DNA of 64,000 nucleotides, taken from NCBI RefSeq assembly GCF_027563345.1, contig NZ_JAMKBK010000004.1. One strand, 5' to 3'. Shown here piece after piece: positions 43,509 to 52,307 of the stretch. The stretch is from Psychrobacillus psychrodurans. Its GTDB lineage: Bacteria > Bacillota > Bacilli > Bacillales_A > Planococcaceae. The translations under genes and the position numbers were made by a program. The first letter of the stretch is position 1. Each line of letters begins with the position of its first letter. The notes beneath the pieces were generated by a model. That model was not told where the DNA came from. It made no database searches and worked only from the letters and a program-made list of their open reading frames with translations.

Positions 43509-44459
43509 ATGACTGAAGATAAAATTTATGATGTAATTATAATTGGGGCTGGACCTGCAGGAATGACAGCTGCAGTATATACATCTCGTGCAAACCTTTC
43601 CACATTAATGATCGAACGTGGGATTCCAGGTGGACAAATGGCGAACACAGAGGAAGTGGAAAACTATCCTGGATTTGAAATGATCTTAGGGCCAGAGCTT
43701 TCTACTAAAATGTTTGAACATGCGAAAAAGTTCGGTGCTGAATACGCATATGGAGACGTTTCGGAAATTGTTAATGGTGAGGATTACAAAACAGTTAAAG
43801 TTAGTGGAAAAGAATATAAAGCGTTAGCAGTTATTATTTCCTCTGGTGCGGAATATAAAAAAATGGGTATTCCAGGAGAAACAGAGTTAGGTGGACGTGG
43901 AGTTAGCTACTGTGCAGTCTGTGATGGGGCATTCTTCAAACAGAAAAACCTGGTAGTTGTAGGTGGAGGAGACTCTGCTGTTGAAGAAGGTGCATTCCTA
44001 ACTAAATTTGCGAACAAAGTAACCATCGTGCATCGTCGTGACGAGCTACGTGCGCAAAAAATTCTTCAAGACCGTGCGTTTGCAAATGAGAAAATTGATT
44101 TTATCTGGAATACTACATTAAAAGAGATTCATGGAAAAGATGGAAAAGTAGCAAGTGTTACTTTAGTGTCTACTGTGGACGGTACCGAAAGAGAATTTGA
44201 AACAGACGGCGTATTCGTATATGTAGGGATGCTTCCATTAACGAAACCTTTTGCGAATTTAGGTATTTTAAATGACGGTGGATATATTGTAACAAACGAG
44301 AAAATGGAAACAACTGTACCTGGGATATTCGGCGCAGGGGATGTTCGTGAGAAAATGCTTCGTCAAATTGTCACTGCTACAGGAGATGGAAGTATTGCTG
44401 CACAAGCTGCGCAACACTATATTGAAAATTTGAAAGACAAAACAATTACAAACGCTTAA
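43509..44459 (+). CDS. trxB: Thioredoxin-disulfide reductase
   Basis: TrxB passes electrons from NADPH through FAD to thioredoxin. It has 316 residues. FAD site GAGPAGMTAAVY, redox-active CAVC (C135, C138), NADPH loop GGGDSAVEEG with HRRDELRA for the 2'-phosphate, and the C-terminal FAD motif GIFGAGDVR are all intact. RBS GTAGGAGG. Confidence 0.97.
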   Translation: MTEDKIYDVIIIGAGPAGMTAAVYTSRANLSTLMIERGIPGGQMANTEEVENYPGFEMILGPELSTKMFEHAKKFGAEYAYGDVSEIVNGEDYKTVKVSGKEYKALAVIISSGAEYKKMGIPGETELGGRGVSYCAVCDGAFFKQKNLVVVGGGDSAVEEGAFLTKFANKVTIVHRRDELRAQKILQDRAFANEKIDFIWNTTLKEIHGKDGKVASVTLVSTVDGTEREFETDGVFVYVGMLPLTKPFANLGILNDGGYIVTNEKMETTVPGIFGAGDVREKMLRQIVTATGDGSIAAQAAQHYIENLKDKTITNA

Positions 44460-44560
44460 TTTAATTTTATCTTAACCGGATTGTAATAGTCTTGAAATAA
44501 ATAAAGTGTATAGTAAAGAATATAAATTGACCCCCTTTTTATATAAGAAACATTTGGACA

Positions 44561-44599
44561 GGCTGTTTCGCGATTTTAATCGTGAAGCAGCCTCTTTTT
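44561..44599 (+). terminator. Terminator after trxB
   Basis: A 14-bp stem GGCTGTTTCGCGAT/ATCGTGAAGCAGCC with TTTTT. Confidence 0.85.
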
Positions 44600-44655
44600 A
44601 TGAAATTTAATGTATAATATAATTTATGAAGATGAAAGATGCGGAGTGATGATTT

Positions 44656-45126
44656 GTGCAAAGAATAGCAAACCTACTCGTATGTAAAGATGATAAAGTT
44701 TTATTATTAAAAAAACCAAGAAGAAATTGGTATGTAGCCCCAGGTGGTAAAATGGAGATGGGTGAATCTATTTTAGTTTCCGCGGTACGTGAATTTACAG
44801 AAGAAACGAATACAGTGCCTGTACAACCTCATTTAAAAGGAATATATACAATGGTCATAGAGGAAGATGGAAAGCGTATAGATGAATGGATGTTATTTAC
44901 TTTTGTCGCTAAAGACATAAAAGGAATACCTTTCGAAGTAACAACAGAAGGTGTATTAGAATGGCATTCTGTCGAAGACTTACACCATCTTCCAATGGCT
45001 GAAGGCGATAGAACAAATCTATTATTTGCAGCTCAAGAAAAAGGTACACAATATGGAACATTTGTATATACACCTGATTTTTCTTTGATAAAGGAAACGA
45101 TTCAGCAATCAACGGAGGGAGAATGA
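44656..45126 (+). CDS. yvcI: NUDIX hydrolase YvcI
   Basis: A 156-residue NUDIX enzyme, annotated in relatives as 8-oxo-dGTP diphosphatase-like; the true substrate is uncertain. The NUDIX box runs from GKMEMGESI to REFTEET (about residues 35-57) with all key Glu residues present. It is preceded by GGAGTGAT, begins with GTG, and starts the yvcI-rapZ-yvcK-whiA-crh cluster, three bases before rapZ. Confidence 0.9.
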   Translation: MQRIANLLVCKDDKVLLLKKPRRNWYVAPGGKMEMGESILVSAVREFTEETNTVPVQPHLKGIYTMVIEEDGKRIDEWMLFTFVAKDIKGIPFEVTTEGVLEWHSVEDLHHLPMAEGDRTNLLFAAQEKGTQYGTFVYTPDFSLIKETIQQSTEGE

Positions 45127-45129
45127 GCA

Positions 45130-46014
45130 ATGGATAGTCTTCAAAAGCACGAAACGGAAGTTGTAATAATTACTGGAATGTCGGGTGCTGGAAAGACAGT
45201 GGCTATCCAAAGTTTTGAAGATCTTGGCTATTACTGCATTGATAATTTACCACCGGAATTATTGAGTACGTTCATCAAACTAATGATAGATTCGAATAAA
45301 CAACCTCGAAATATTGCAGTTGTGATGGACTTGCGTGGTGGGGAAATGTTCCATTCTTTAGCAGACTCTGTTAATGAGCTACAGGAGACAACAACTGTTA
45401 CGCCTAAATTATTGTTTTTGGATTCCGGTGATGAAGTATTGGTAAGAAGGTATAAGGAAACACGTCGTTCTCATCCGCTTGCAAACTCTGGATTACCTTT
45501 AGAAGGTATTAAAAAAGAAAGACAAATGCTCTCTGATTTAAAGGGGAGAGCACAATACATTTACAACACTTCCAAGATGAAACCTCGAGAACTGAGAGAA
45601 AAAATACAAGAAGAATTTTCTTCTAAAAGCAGTCAAGTATTTACTGTAAACGTTATGTCCTTTGGATTTAAGCATGGTATTCCAATAGATGCGGATTTAG
45701 TATTTGATGTACGTTTTCTTCCTAATCCATATTATATAGAAGAGCTACGCTTGAAATCAGGACTTAACGAAGAGGTATCCAGCTACGTATTAAAATGGGT
45801 TGACACTAAAACATTAATCGAGAAGCTAACGGATTTGTTCAATTTCATGATTCCTCAATACAAAAGAGAAGGAAAAACCCAACTAGTAATTGCATTTGGA
45901 TGTACCGGAGGGCAGCATCGCTCTGTTACATTAGCAGAATACTTTGGAAAGTCATTGCGAGCAGAAGACAAAACCATTATTACGCATCGTGATGTCGTCA
46001 TAAGAAAGGAATGA
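45130..46014 (+). CDS. rapZ: RNase adapter / nucleotide-binding protein RapZ (YvcJ)
   Basis: A 294-residue P-loop protein that hydrolyses nucleotides; E. coli RapZ guides RNase E to a small RNA, while B. subtilis YvcJ affects competence. Walker A is GMSGAGKT (about 16-23), the specificity stretch is YYCIDNLPPEL, and the C-terminal domain carries FGCTGGQHRSVTLAEYF. In Firmicutes the RNA-adapter role is unproven. Overlaps nothing; 4 bp before yvcK. Confidence 0.94.
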   Translation: MDSLQKHETEVVIITGMSGAGKTVAIQSFEDLGYYCIDNLPPELLSTFIKLMIDSNKQPRNIAVVMDLRGGEMFHSLADSVNELQETTTVTPKLLFLDSGDEVLVRRYKETRRSHPLANSGLPLEGIKKERQMLSDLKGRAQYIYNTSKMKPRELREKIQEEFSSKSSQVFTVNVMSFGFKHGIPIDADLVFDVRFLPNPYYIEELRLKSGLNEEVSSYVLKWVDTKTLIEKLTDLFNFMIPQYKREGKTQLVIAFGCTGGQHRSVTLAEYFGKSLRAEDKTIITHRDVVIRKE

Positions 46015-46018
46015 AGGA

Positions 46019-46990
46019 ATGGAACCTACAAAACGCCGTAAAAAACTAGTTATACTCGGTGGAGGTACGGGTCTGTCTACGTTACTTCGTGGCTTGAAAA
46101 AATTTCCACTGGATATTACGGCAATCGTAACAGTTGCAGATGACGGAGGAAGCTCTGGGCGACTTCGCGATGAATATGATATACCACCTCCTGGAGATGT
46201 TCGAAATGTATTAGCGGCTCTTTCAGATGTCGAGCCATTAGTGGAGGAAATGTTCCAGTATAGATTTTCTCATTCAGCCGAATTGGAAGGGCATTCACTG
46301 GGGAATTTGATGCTAGCTGCATTAACATCCATAACAGGTGATTTTGCCCATGCCGTAACTGAAATGAGTCGAGTACTAAATATTCGTGGGAAAGTGCTAC
46401 CGGCGGCCAATCAAATAGTAACTTTAAATGCTATATTTGAAGATCAAACGACCGTAAAGGGAGAATCTAAAATCCCGTGCTATGGCAAGAAAATTGAAAG
46501 AGTATTTATTACTCCTCCAGATGTGAAACCGTTACCAGAAACTATTAATGTCATTCGACAAGCTGATGTTATTGTTATTGGTCCAGGAAGTTTATATACA
46601 AGTATTTTGCCGAATTTATTAGTGCAAGATATACAAAAAGCGATTAGGAAATCTAAAGCGAAGAAAGTTTATATTTGTAATTTAATGACACAGGCTGGTG
46701 AGACTGGTAATTATTCGGCTTATGATCATGTAAGTGCATTGATCGAACATGTCGGTGAGAACTTCTTGGATGCTGTGTTAATAAGTAAGGAAGAAATTCC
46801 TGAAAATGTGAGATATTTATATAAACAAGAACAGGCATCTCCTGTTAGAATAGATATTGACCAACTAGAAAAGTTGAATATTGATATAGTAAAAAAAGAC
46901 ATTTCAGTCGTTCATGACGGTGCTGTTCGGCACGATGCAACGGAAGTAGCGAAATGGCTTGTAGAATACGCAGACGGGTTAAAAGTTTAA
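46019..46990 (+). CDS. yvcK: Gluconeogenesis factor YvcK
   Basis: A 323-residue UDP-sugar-binding protein of the CofD-like fold, needed for growth on gluconeogenic carbon and for cell-shape control in B. subtilis. GGGTGLSTLLRGL opens the fold, and VADDGGSSGRLR, PPPGDVRN, GHSLGNLM and GPGSLYTSILPNLLV are characteristic. 28 bp before whiA. Confidence 0.95.
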   Translation: MEPTKRRKKLVILGGGTGLSTLLRGLKKFPLDITAIVTVADDGGSSGRLRDEYDIPPPGDVRNVLAALSDVEPLVEEMFQYRFSHSAELEGHSLGNLMLAALTSITGDFAHAVTEMSRVLNIRGKVLPAANQIVTLNAIFEDQTTVKGESKIPCYGKKIERVFITPPDVKPLPETINVIRQADVIVIGPGSLYTSILPNLLVQDIQKAIRKSKAKKVYICNLMTQAGETGNYSAYDHVSALIEHVGENFLDAVLISKEEIPENVRYLYKQEQASPVRIDIDQLEKLNIDIVKKDISVVHDGAVRHDATEVAKWLVEYADGLKV

Positions 46991-47018
46991 CCGTCGAGGA
47001 GAAAGGGGGAAACGGAAT

Positions 47019-47960
47019 ATGTCGTTTGCTTCTGAAACTAAAAAAGAGATGACTCAGGAAGAGTCAGAACCTTGTTGTGCACGAGCAGAGCTTTCTGCAC
47101 TCATACGCATGAATGGTTCACTTTCATTTAGCAACAAAATGTTAAGCTTAGACGTTCAAACAGAAAATGCAGCTATTGCTAGAAGACTATATACATTAAT
47201 AAAATCGTTATACCCATATCAAGTTGAATTACTTGTTCGAAAGAAAATGAGATTGAAAAAGAACAATATATATATTTGTCGTATTCGCGAAGGGGCAAAA
47301 AACCTGTTAGAGGATCTTCAAATTTTAATGGATGGTTTTCAATTTGAATACTCCATTTCCAAAGAGCTTGTGCAAAAGAGTTGCTGTAAACGAGCTTATT
47401 TAAGAGGAGCCTTTTTAGCAGGAGGGTCGGTTAATAATCCGGAAACCTCATCTTATCACTTAGAAATTTATTCTTCATATAAAACACATAGTGATGCACT
47501 GGTAGATTTAATGAATGAATATGAACTGAATGCGAAAACAATAGAACGAAAAAAAGGGTTTGTCGCATATTTAAAGGAAGCAGAAAAGATTTCTGACTTC
47601 TTAAGTATTGTGGGAGCCCATAGAGCTTTACTGAAATTTGAGGATGTCCGTATCATTCGAGATATGCGAAATAGTGTAAACCGTCTTGTTAATTGCGAAA
47701 CGGCGAATCTGAATAAAACAATCAGTGCAGCCATTCGCCAGGTAGACAATATTCGGTTTATCGAGAATTCTATCGGCTTAGATCAATTACCAGAAAAACT
47801 TCGTGAAATAGCTAGGTTACGAGTAGAGTATCAAGATGTTACACTAAAAGAACTAGGTGAAATGGTTTCTACTGGCAATGTGAGTAAATCAGGTGTAAAT
47901 CACCGATTGCGAAAAATAGATGAAATAGCAGATGCGCTTCGCAATGGAGAGACAATTTAA
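47019..47960 (+). CDS. whiA: DNA-binding protein WhiA
   Basis: A 313-residue protein with a LAGLIDADG-type N-terminal fold (about 1-200; RAYLRGAFLAGGSVNNP) lacking nuclease residues, followed by an HTH domain (about 230-310; VTLKELGEMVSTGNVSKSGV). WhiA controls sporulation in actinomycetes and affects division and chromosome segregation in Bacillus. RBS AAGGGGG. Confidence 0.95.
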   Translation: MSFASETKKEMTQEESEPCCARAELSALIRMNGSLSFSNKMLSLDVQTENAAIARRLYTLIKSLYPYQVELLVRKKMRLKKNNIYICRIREGAKNLLEDLQILMDGFQFEYSISKELVQKSCCKRAYLRGAFLAGGSVNNPETSSYHLEIYSSYKTHSDALVDLMNEYELNAKTIERKKGFVAYLKEAEKISDFLSIVGAHRALLKFEDVRIIRDMRNSVNRLVNCETANLNKTISAAIRQVDNIRFIENSIGLDQLPEKLREIARLRVEYQDVTLKELGEMVSTGNVSKSGVNHRLRKIDEIADALRNGETI

Positions 47961-47978
47961 AGAAATGGGGAGTAGACA

Positions 47979-48236
47979 ATGGCAGAACAGCAGGTAGAAG
48001 TAAAATTATCTTCAGGACTTCAAGCAAGACAGGCTGCACTTTTTGTACAAGAAGCAAATCGTTATATCGCAGACGTCTATTTAGAAAAAGATACTAAAAA
48101 AGTAAATGCGAAGAGTATTATGGGAATTATGAGCTTGGCAATCAGCAAAGGAACAAAGGTAAGTTTAAGTGCTGATGGTTCCGATGCAAAGGAAGCAGTA
48201 GAAGCTCTAGCTAATTTCATCTCGAGTGAATCTTAA
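47979..48236 (+). CDS. crh: HPr-like catabolite repression protein Crh
   Basis: An 85-residue HPr paralogue. The HPr catalytic histidine is replaced by Gln15 (GLQARQAA), so it cannot take part in PTS phosphotransfer, while Ser46 (NAKSIMGI) is kept for HprK. P-Ser-Crh is a CcpA co-repressor. Both HprK and PpaX are encoded about 15 kb away in this window. The operon ends here. Confidence 0.96.
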   Translation: MAEQQVEVKLSSGLQARQAALFVQEANRYIADVYLEKDTKKVNAKSIMGIMSLAISKGTKVSLSADGSDAKEAVEALANFISSES

Positions 48237-48298
48237 AAATGAACGGCCTCACTAGTCAATTTAGACGAAAGGGCGGTTTTTTTTATATTCTGCTTATT

Positions 48299-48408
48299 TT
48301 CGTTTCAGGTGGACGCTTTCCGCGGGCGGCGCTACGCTTCTTCCCTGCGGGGTCTCAACTTTCTCGCTTATCCCGCTGGAGTCGCCACCTTTCACTACAA
48401 TCAATTAA
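48299..48408 (+). repeat. REP-like palindrome, copy behind crh
   Basis: Left arm AGGTGGACGCTTTCCGCGGG (48306-48325) and right arm CCCGCTGGAGTCGCCACCTT are imperfect inverted copies, with a GC-rich centre (GGCGCTACGCTTC, CCTGCGGGGTCTCA) and ctacaatcaatt tail. It is the clearest copy of the family in the window. Confidence 0.75.
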
Positions 48409-48474
48409 GTGATTTAGCACACCCAATAAAAATGGTTGCGTTAAAGGTGAAGGATGATTTAAAATATACAAATT

Positions 48475-48507
48475 AAAATGAGCTGGAAATATATCCAAGC
48501 TCATTTT
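48475..48507. terminator. Bidirectional hairpin between crh region and the hydrolase gene
   Basis: AAAATGAGCT/AGCTCATTTT stem, AT-rich on both sides; probably ends the minus-strand hydrolase transcript and the plus-strand crh transcript. Confidence 0.65.
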
Positions 48508-48558
48508 ACTTTGGTATTTTTAACTAAGCACCCATTAGTTTAAGTGCAACCCTCAAAA

Positions 48559-49083
48559 TCAATTGAATTTAATCTCATTACTCGGATAAACATCTGCAAA
48601 CCAATTTAAAGATCTATTATGATGATTTATAATTTGTTGTGCGGTTAACTCATTAGAATCCCAGGTACTATGTGTATCTTCAACTAAAGTCACCTTATAT
48701 CCCATACTAAATGCCCTTCTGCACGTTGTATCTACACAAAGTTCCGTTTGAATCCCAGTAATGTATAGATGTTCAATCCCCTTTTTTTTCAACTCTTCAT
48801 CTAAAGAAGTATTAAAAAATGAATCTGGAGTTGCTTTTTGTATTATTATATCTTCATGTTCGGGGGCAATAACAGAATGAATTTTCCACCCCTCTGTTCC
48901 CGATTCTAATGGTTTTCCAGCAGGTGCATTATGCTGGATATAAAAAATTGGTGTCTTCGTTAATCGTGCTTCTTTTAATAAATCATTTACTTTTTTTAAT
49001 AATCTATCACCATTAAAGACAACATCTCCTTCTTGAAACATTCCATTTTGAACATCAATAATAAGTAACGCTTTTTTTGTCAT
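48559..49083 (-). CDS. Isochorismatase family cysteine hydrolase
   Basis: A 174-residue cysteine hydrolase with the alpha/beta isochorismatase fold. Catalytic Asp is in LLIIDVQNGMF, Lys in IIQKATPDSFF, and nucleophile Cys in GIQTELCVDTTCR. Family members act on nicotinamide, N-carbamoyl amides or isochorismate; the substrate cannot be fixed here, and no pathway gene is adjacent. I start at the ATG ending at 49083, behind AGGGTG; ATG 49089 and GTG 49092 overlap that site. Confidence 0.87.
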   Translation of the reverse strand: MTKKALLIIDVQNGMFQEGDVVFNGDRLLKKVNDLLKEARLTKTPIFYIQHNAPAGKPLESGTEGWKIHSVIAPEHEDIIIQKATPDSFFNTSLDEELKKKGIEHLYITGIQTELCVDTTCRRAFSMGYKVTLVEDTHSTWDSNELTAQQIINHHNRSLNWFADVYPSNEIKFN

Positions 49084-49315
49084 ATTCATCACCCTAATTC
49101 AGAATGTACGTTCTATATGTTGTAAATATTCCAACATTCTTATTCAACCAAACTGCTCTGTTAGGCTAAGTGTAACATTTCACAAACAAATTCACCTCAA
49201 GATAAATGAATCCTAACCTTTACCATAGCCTAAAAAATTTAGAATTTTCTTCAGTAACCAACGCAATTTACTTAGGAATCGATACTTGTAGCGAGTATCA
49301 AAAAAATTAAGAGTA

Positions 49316-49350
49316 TAAAAAACTCCCAAAGGAATATACCTTTAGGAGTG
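49316..49350 (-). terminator. clpP terminator
   Basis: On the minus strand ACTCCTAAAGG pairs with CCTTTGGGAGT, followed by T6. Confidence 0.85.
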
Positions 49351-49362
49351 TAAATCAATTTA

Positions 49363-49959
49363 TTATGATTTTTTCATTTCGCTACGATCGATAATGTGAT
49401 CGATTAAGCCGTATTCTTTTGCGCGTTCAGCTGTCATGAAGTTATCACGATCTGTATCACGTGAAACGACTTCAATTGGTTGACCAGTGCGCTCAGCCAT
49501 GATGTTATTTAATTTATCGCGTAAGAATAAGATGCGTTTTGCAGCAATTTCGATTTCCGTTGCTTGCCCTTGTGCTCCACCAAGTGGTTGGTGAATCATT
49601 ACTTCAGCATTTGGAAGCGCATAGCGTTTACCTTTTGTACCTGCTGTAAGTAGGAATGCACCCATAGAAGCTGCCATACCGATACAAATTGTTTGTACAT
49701 CAGGTTTGATGAACTGCATTGTATCGTAAATTGCCATACCAGCTGTGATACTTCCGCCTGGGCTATTAATATAAATAGAGATGTCTTTTTCTGGATCTTC
49801 TGCTTCTAGGAATAATAATTGAGCAACGATCGAGTTAGATACGTTATCATCAATACCACTTCCAAGCATAATAATGCGATCTTTTAATAATCGAGAGTAG
49901 ATGTCATATGCACGCTCTCCACGATTAGTTTGTTCAATAACAGTAGGAATTAAATTCAT
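49363..49959 (-). CDS. clpP: ATP-dependent Clp protease proteolytic subunit
   Basis: ClpP is the tetradecameric serine protease chamber served by ClpC, ClpX or ClpE. It has 198 residues. The catalytic triad is S98 (GMAASMG), H123 (MIHQPLGG) and D172 (DTDRD). Start at 49959 follows AAGGAGG; an upstream in-frame codon would add six residues. The promoter carries a CtsR operator. Confidence 0.97.
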   Translation of the reverse strand: MNLIPTVIEQTNRGERAYDIYSRLLKDRIIMLGSGIDDNVSNSIVAQLLFLEAEDPEKDISIYINSPGGSITAGMAIYDTMQFIKPDVQTICIGMAASMGAFLLTAGTKGKRYALPNAEVMIHQPLGGAQGQATEIEIAAKRILFLRDKLNNIMAERTGQPIEVVSRDTDRDNFMTAERAKEYGLIDHIIDRSEMKKS

Positions 49960-50029
49960 CCTGATTGCCTCCTTCAAAGGTGGTTTAAATTAGTTAGTTA
50001 CTGAGAAAGGTTCCCTCAGTTGTAACTTT

Positions 50030-50060
50030 ATCATACACATTATGGTCAAGGAAGGTCAAA
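50030..50060 (-). promoter_or_regulatory. clpP promoter with CtsR operator
   Basis: Plus-strand GGTCAAG-gaa-GGTCAAA (50044-50060) matches the CtsR heptad repeat RGTCAAA-NAN-RGTCAAA with one mismatch. On the minus strand the same bases form TTGACC (-35, 50054-50059), 18 nt from TATGAT (-10, 50030-50035), so bound CtsR would cover the -35. This is the normal heat-shock control of clpP in Firmicutes. Confidence 0.82.
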
Positions 50061-50082
50061 TATTAAGCTTGAAAAAGTTCGC

Positions 50083-50111
50083 TTGAATTATATTCCTTCT
50101 ATTTGTATAAT
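50083..50111 (+). promoter_or_regulatory. Promoter of the tRNA-Arg gene
   Basis: TTGAAT (50083-50088), 17-nt spacer, TATAAT (50106-50111), 13 bp before the tRNA. Confidence 0.7.
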
Positions 50112-50124
50112 AGATAAGTCGCTT

Positions 50125-50196
50125 GCCCTTGTAGTGTAATGGATAACACACAAGCCTCCGAAGCTTGGAATGTGAGTTCGATCCTCGCCGAGGGCA
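50125..50196 (+). tRNA. tRNA-Arg(CCG)
   Basis: A full cloverleaf can be folded. Acceptor GCCCTTG pairs with CGAGGGC. The anticodon stem CAAGC/GCTTG has loop CTCCGAA (anticodon CCG, codon CGG). T-stem GTGAG/CTCGC has loop TTCGATC. Discriminator A at 50196; CCA is not encoded. Confidence 0.93.
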
Positions 50197-50283
50197 TAAA
50201 GTAAAACTACCAACAGTGGGGATTTTTCATCCCCCACCTACTTTCTCATAAAAGTGACGGTAGGTATAACAAGTTATGTAAAG

Positions 50284-50310
50284 CACCCTATATGCTTAGG
50301 GTGTTTTTTT
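50284..50310 (+). terminator. Terminator of the tRNA-Arg transcript
   Basis: CACCCTA/TAGGGTG stem with T7. It overlaps the last bases of the convergent catalase-like gene. Confidence 0.8.
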
Positions 50311-51234
50311 GTTTTCTTTATTTCTTCTATCGTACGATACTGCATAAGACTCATGTCTAAAATGGAGAATTGGATCATCGGGTAATTCAATGCCTTTTCC
50401 AACGATAGTAGGGTCGAACAATAGGCTTTCTGTAGGAAATATTTTTTTATTAATTGTTAATTGACCGATTAAAATCTTTTGTCTGTCTGTTGGCCAAGTA
50501 TCGGTAGGATCATCTGTTGCGTCTGTATCCTCTGCTAATCGAATAAATAACTCGAACGATACAGTTCCTTTATCGAGTCGTTTCTCTAAATCCTCACTTA
50601 AATAATTTGTGGACAAATTAATGCTGCTAAGGAAGGAAGATGATTTTTTCTCCTTTAAGGGACGCCACTCGTATTTTATGGCTTGCCGCTTACCTTCAGC
50701 ATTCACAAGATAGAAAGCATGTATAGGATAATAATGCAGAGCAGCGTAACTAATAGGGGGTTGCTTAAGCTGTTCTTTTAGTGCGAGTAATGTTTTTTTA
50801 TGTTCTGGGAAGGTAGTGAGAAGTTGTACAATTCCTAGACCTAGATCAATTGAATGAACCCCCGTTTTATGAGAGCCTAAAATTTTCAGCATTTCAATAA
50901 AAGTTTTTGGATCTTTTGTTATGAACATCGGAATGGTGGTACATACTTGATGACTAGTAGAACCATCTGGTTGATGAAAATGAATAGACATTCCTTTTGC
51001 CGGAGATAGGAAATCTGCTGCAGTAGGATCTGGTGGGCTATTAGAAAAACGGACTGTAGCGGGCACTGGTTCTGATTGAAGATGGGGTGCTGTTGTATAA
51101 GGAATCGCTTTCCCGTTTGGAGTAAAAACGGCTTCATAAAATTCACCTTTTGCATGTGCACGACGATGGCCAGGGAATTTCCCTTGAAGTTGTTCCAATG
51201 TATTAATAGCATCTTGTGGTAATGTATTGCTCAT
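50296..51234 (-). CDS. Catalase-related heme peroxidase (SrpA-like)
   Basis: A 312-residue short catalase-fold protein. The distal heme His lies in GHRRAHAKG (about 26), the conserved VRFSNSPPDPT and DPKTFIEML blocks follow, and the proximal heme Tyr is in HFRHESYAVSYDRR near the C-terminus. Full catalases have about 480 residues; this size fits the SrpA-type catalase-related peroxidases, where organic peroxide turnover is usual and catalase activity weak. Start at 51234 behind GAGGTGAT. Stands alone. Confidence 0.85.
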   Translation of the reverse strand: MSNTLPQDAINTLEQLQGKFPGHRRAHAKGEFYEAVFTPNGKAIPYTTAPHLQSEPVPATVRFSNSPPDPTAADFLSPAKGMSIHFHQPDGSTSHQVCTTIPMFITKDPKTFIEMLKILGSHKTGVHSIDLGLGIVQLLTTFPEHKKTLLALKEQLKQPPISYAALHYYPIHAFYLVNAEGKRQAIKYEWRPLKEKKSSSFLSSINLSTNYLSEDLEKRLDKGTVSFELFIRLAEDTDATDDPTDTWPTDRQKILIGQLTINKKIFPTESLLFDPTIVGKGIELPDDPILHFRHESYAVSYDRRNKENKKTP

Positions 51235-51243
51235 CAAAATCAC

Positions 51244-51728
51244 CTCATTTTTTAGAATGCAAAGAAAGATATCATTTAATAATCATTACCACTGAATAAA
51301 TTAACTAAACAATGAAGTACTGAAAAGTAGTCATTTGCAGCAAAAAGAATGCTCATCTTTGGAAAATCCAAATCTTTTTTATCTCCAATAATGTATTTAC
51401 TTGCGGTAGATGTTGGCTTACTTGCTCTTAAGAAAGAGTTACTTGCACTTTTTATCGGATACTTGCGTTCTGCTGAAGTTTACTTGCTTTAAGGAGGAGT
51501 TTACTTGCTAAACGGAAATTTCATCCAATTGGTATTCCCTCTTAACGATGACCACTCGTTTATTAAAGAAATAAAAGAATGGATCTAATATTTAAAAGTA
51601 GTAATACATCAATTGAACATCATTACGGTAAATGAAACTTAAATTTCCTTATTCCGTAAATAATATTAGGTTTTGTATTTTCGAATTAAAGGTACAATAA
51701 TACTATATTTACTGAAGAGGTGAGAGAG
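51244..51728. other. Divergent intergenic region between catalase-like gene and lemA
   Basis: About 490 bp with no gene. It contains array A3 (51397-51508) and AT-rich promoter DNA on both sides. Confidence 0.6.
51397..51508 (+). repeat. 21-bp-phased octamer array A3 (TTACTTGC x6)
   Basis: TTACTTGC (one ATACTTGC) starts at 51397, 51418, 51439, 51459, 51480 and 51501: steps of 21, 21, 20, 21 and 21 bp. The spacers are unrelated. The octamer is the reverse complement of that in A1, and both arrays have six units. Located between two divergent gene starts. Confidence 0.9.
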
Positions 51729-52307
51729 ATGAAAAAGTTACTAGTGCCAATTATTATTGTCATTGTAATTATTGCTATTATTGCGGGCGTATTTATGGCA
51801 AGCTATAACGGATTTGTTGACAAAGAAGAAAATGTTAATAATGCGTATGCACAAGTGGAAAATCAGCTACAACGAAGAATGGATCTAATCCCAAACTTAG
51901 TTAATACAGTTAAAGGTTTTGCAGCACATGAAGAGGAAGTCCTTGGGAATATCGCAGATGCACGATCTAAGTTGGCAGGGGCTGGAACACCAGAAGAACA
52001 AGCGGAGGCGAATGATGAATTATCAGGAGCTTTGAGCAGATTATTAGTAGTTGTGGAGAATTATCCAGATCTTAAGGCGGACGCCAACTTTAAGCAATTG
52101 ATGGATGAGCTTGCTGGTACAGAAAATAGACTATCTGTAGCTAGACAAGATTATAATACAGTTGTTTCGGATTACAATAAAAAAGTAAAGCGTATGCCAG
52201 GGAGTATAGTAGCTTCTATGTTTGGCTTTGATGAGAAAGAATACTTCCAATCAGCCGAGGGAGCGGAGGAAGCACCTGTAGTCGATTTTGAAGGAGATGG
52301 AGAGTGA
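51729..52307 (+). CDS. LemA family protein
   Basis: A 192-residue membrane-anchored protein: one N-terminal helix (about 3-24), then a coiled helical domain with the family signature NAYAQVENQLQRRMDLIPNL and YNTVVSDYNKKVKRMPGSIVA, ending in FDEKEYF and an acidic tail. LemA proteins are of unknown biochemical role and very often precede a TPM-domain gene, as here. ATG 51729 is preceded by GAGGTGAGAG. Confidence 0.92.
   Translation: MKKLLVPIIIVIVIIAIIAGVFMASYNGFVDKEENVNNAYAQVENQLQRRMDLIPNLVNTVKGFAAHEEEVLGNIADARSKLAGAGTPEEQAEANDELSGALSRLLVVVENYPDLKADANFKQLMDELAGTENRLSVARQDYNTVVSDYNKKVKRMPGSIVASMFGFDEKEYFQSAEGAEEAPVVDFEGDGE

Noticed and set aside
48240..48285. Terminator directly after crh
   Set aside because: GGCC and GGGCGG near the T run do not form a good stem; the hairpin at 48475 is a better candidate.
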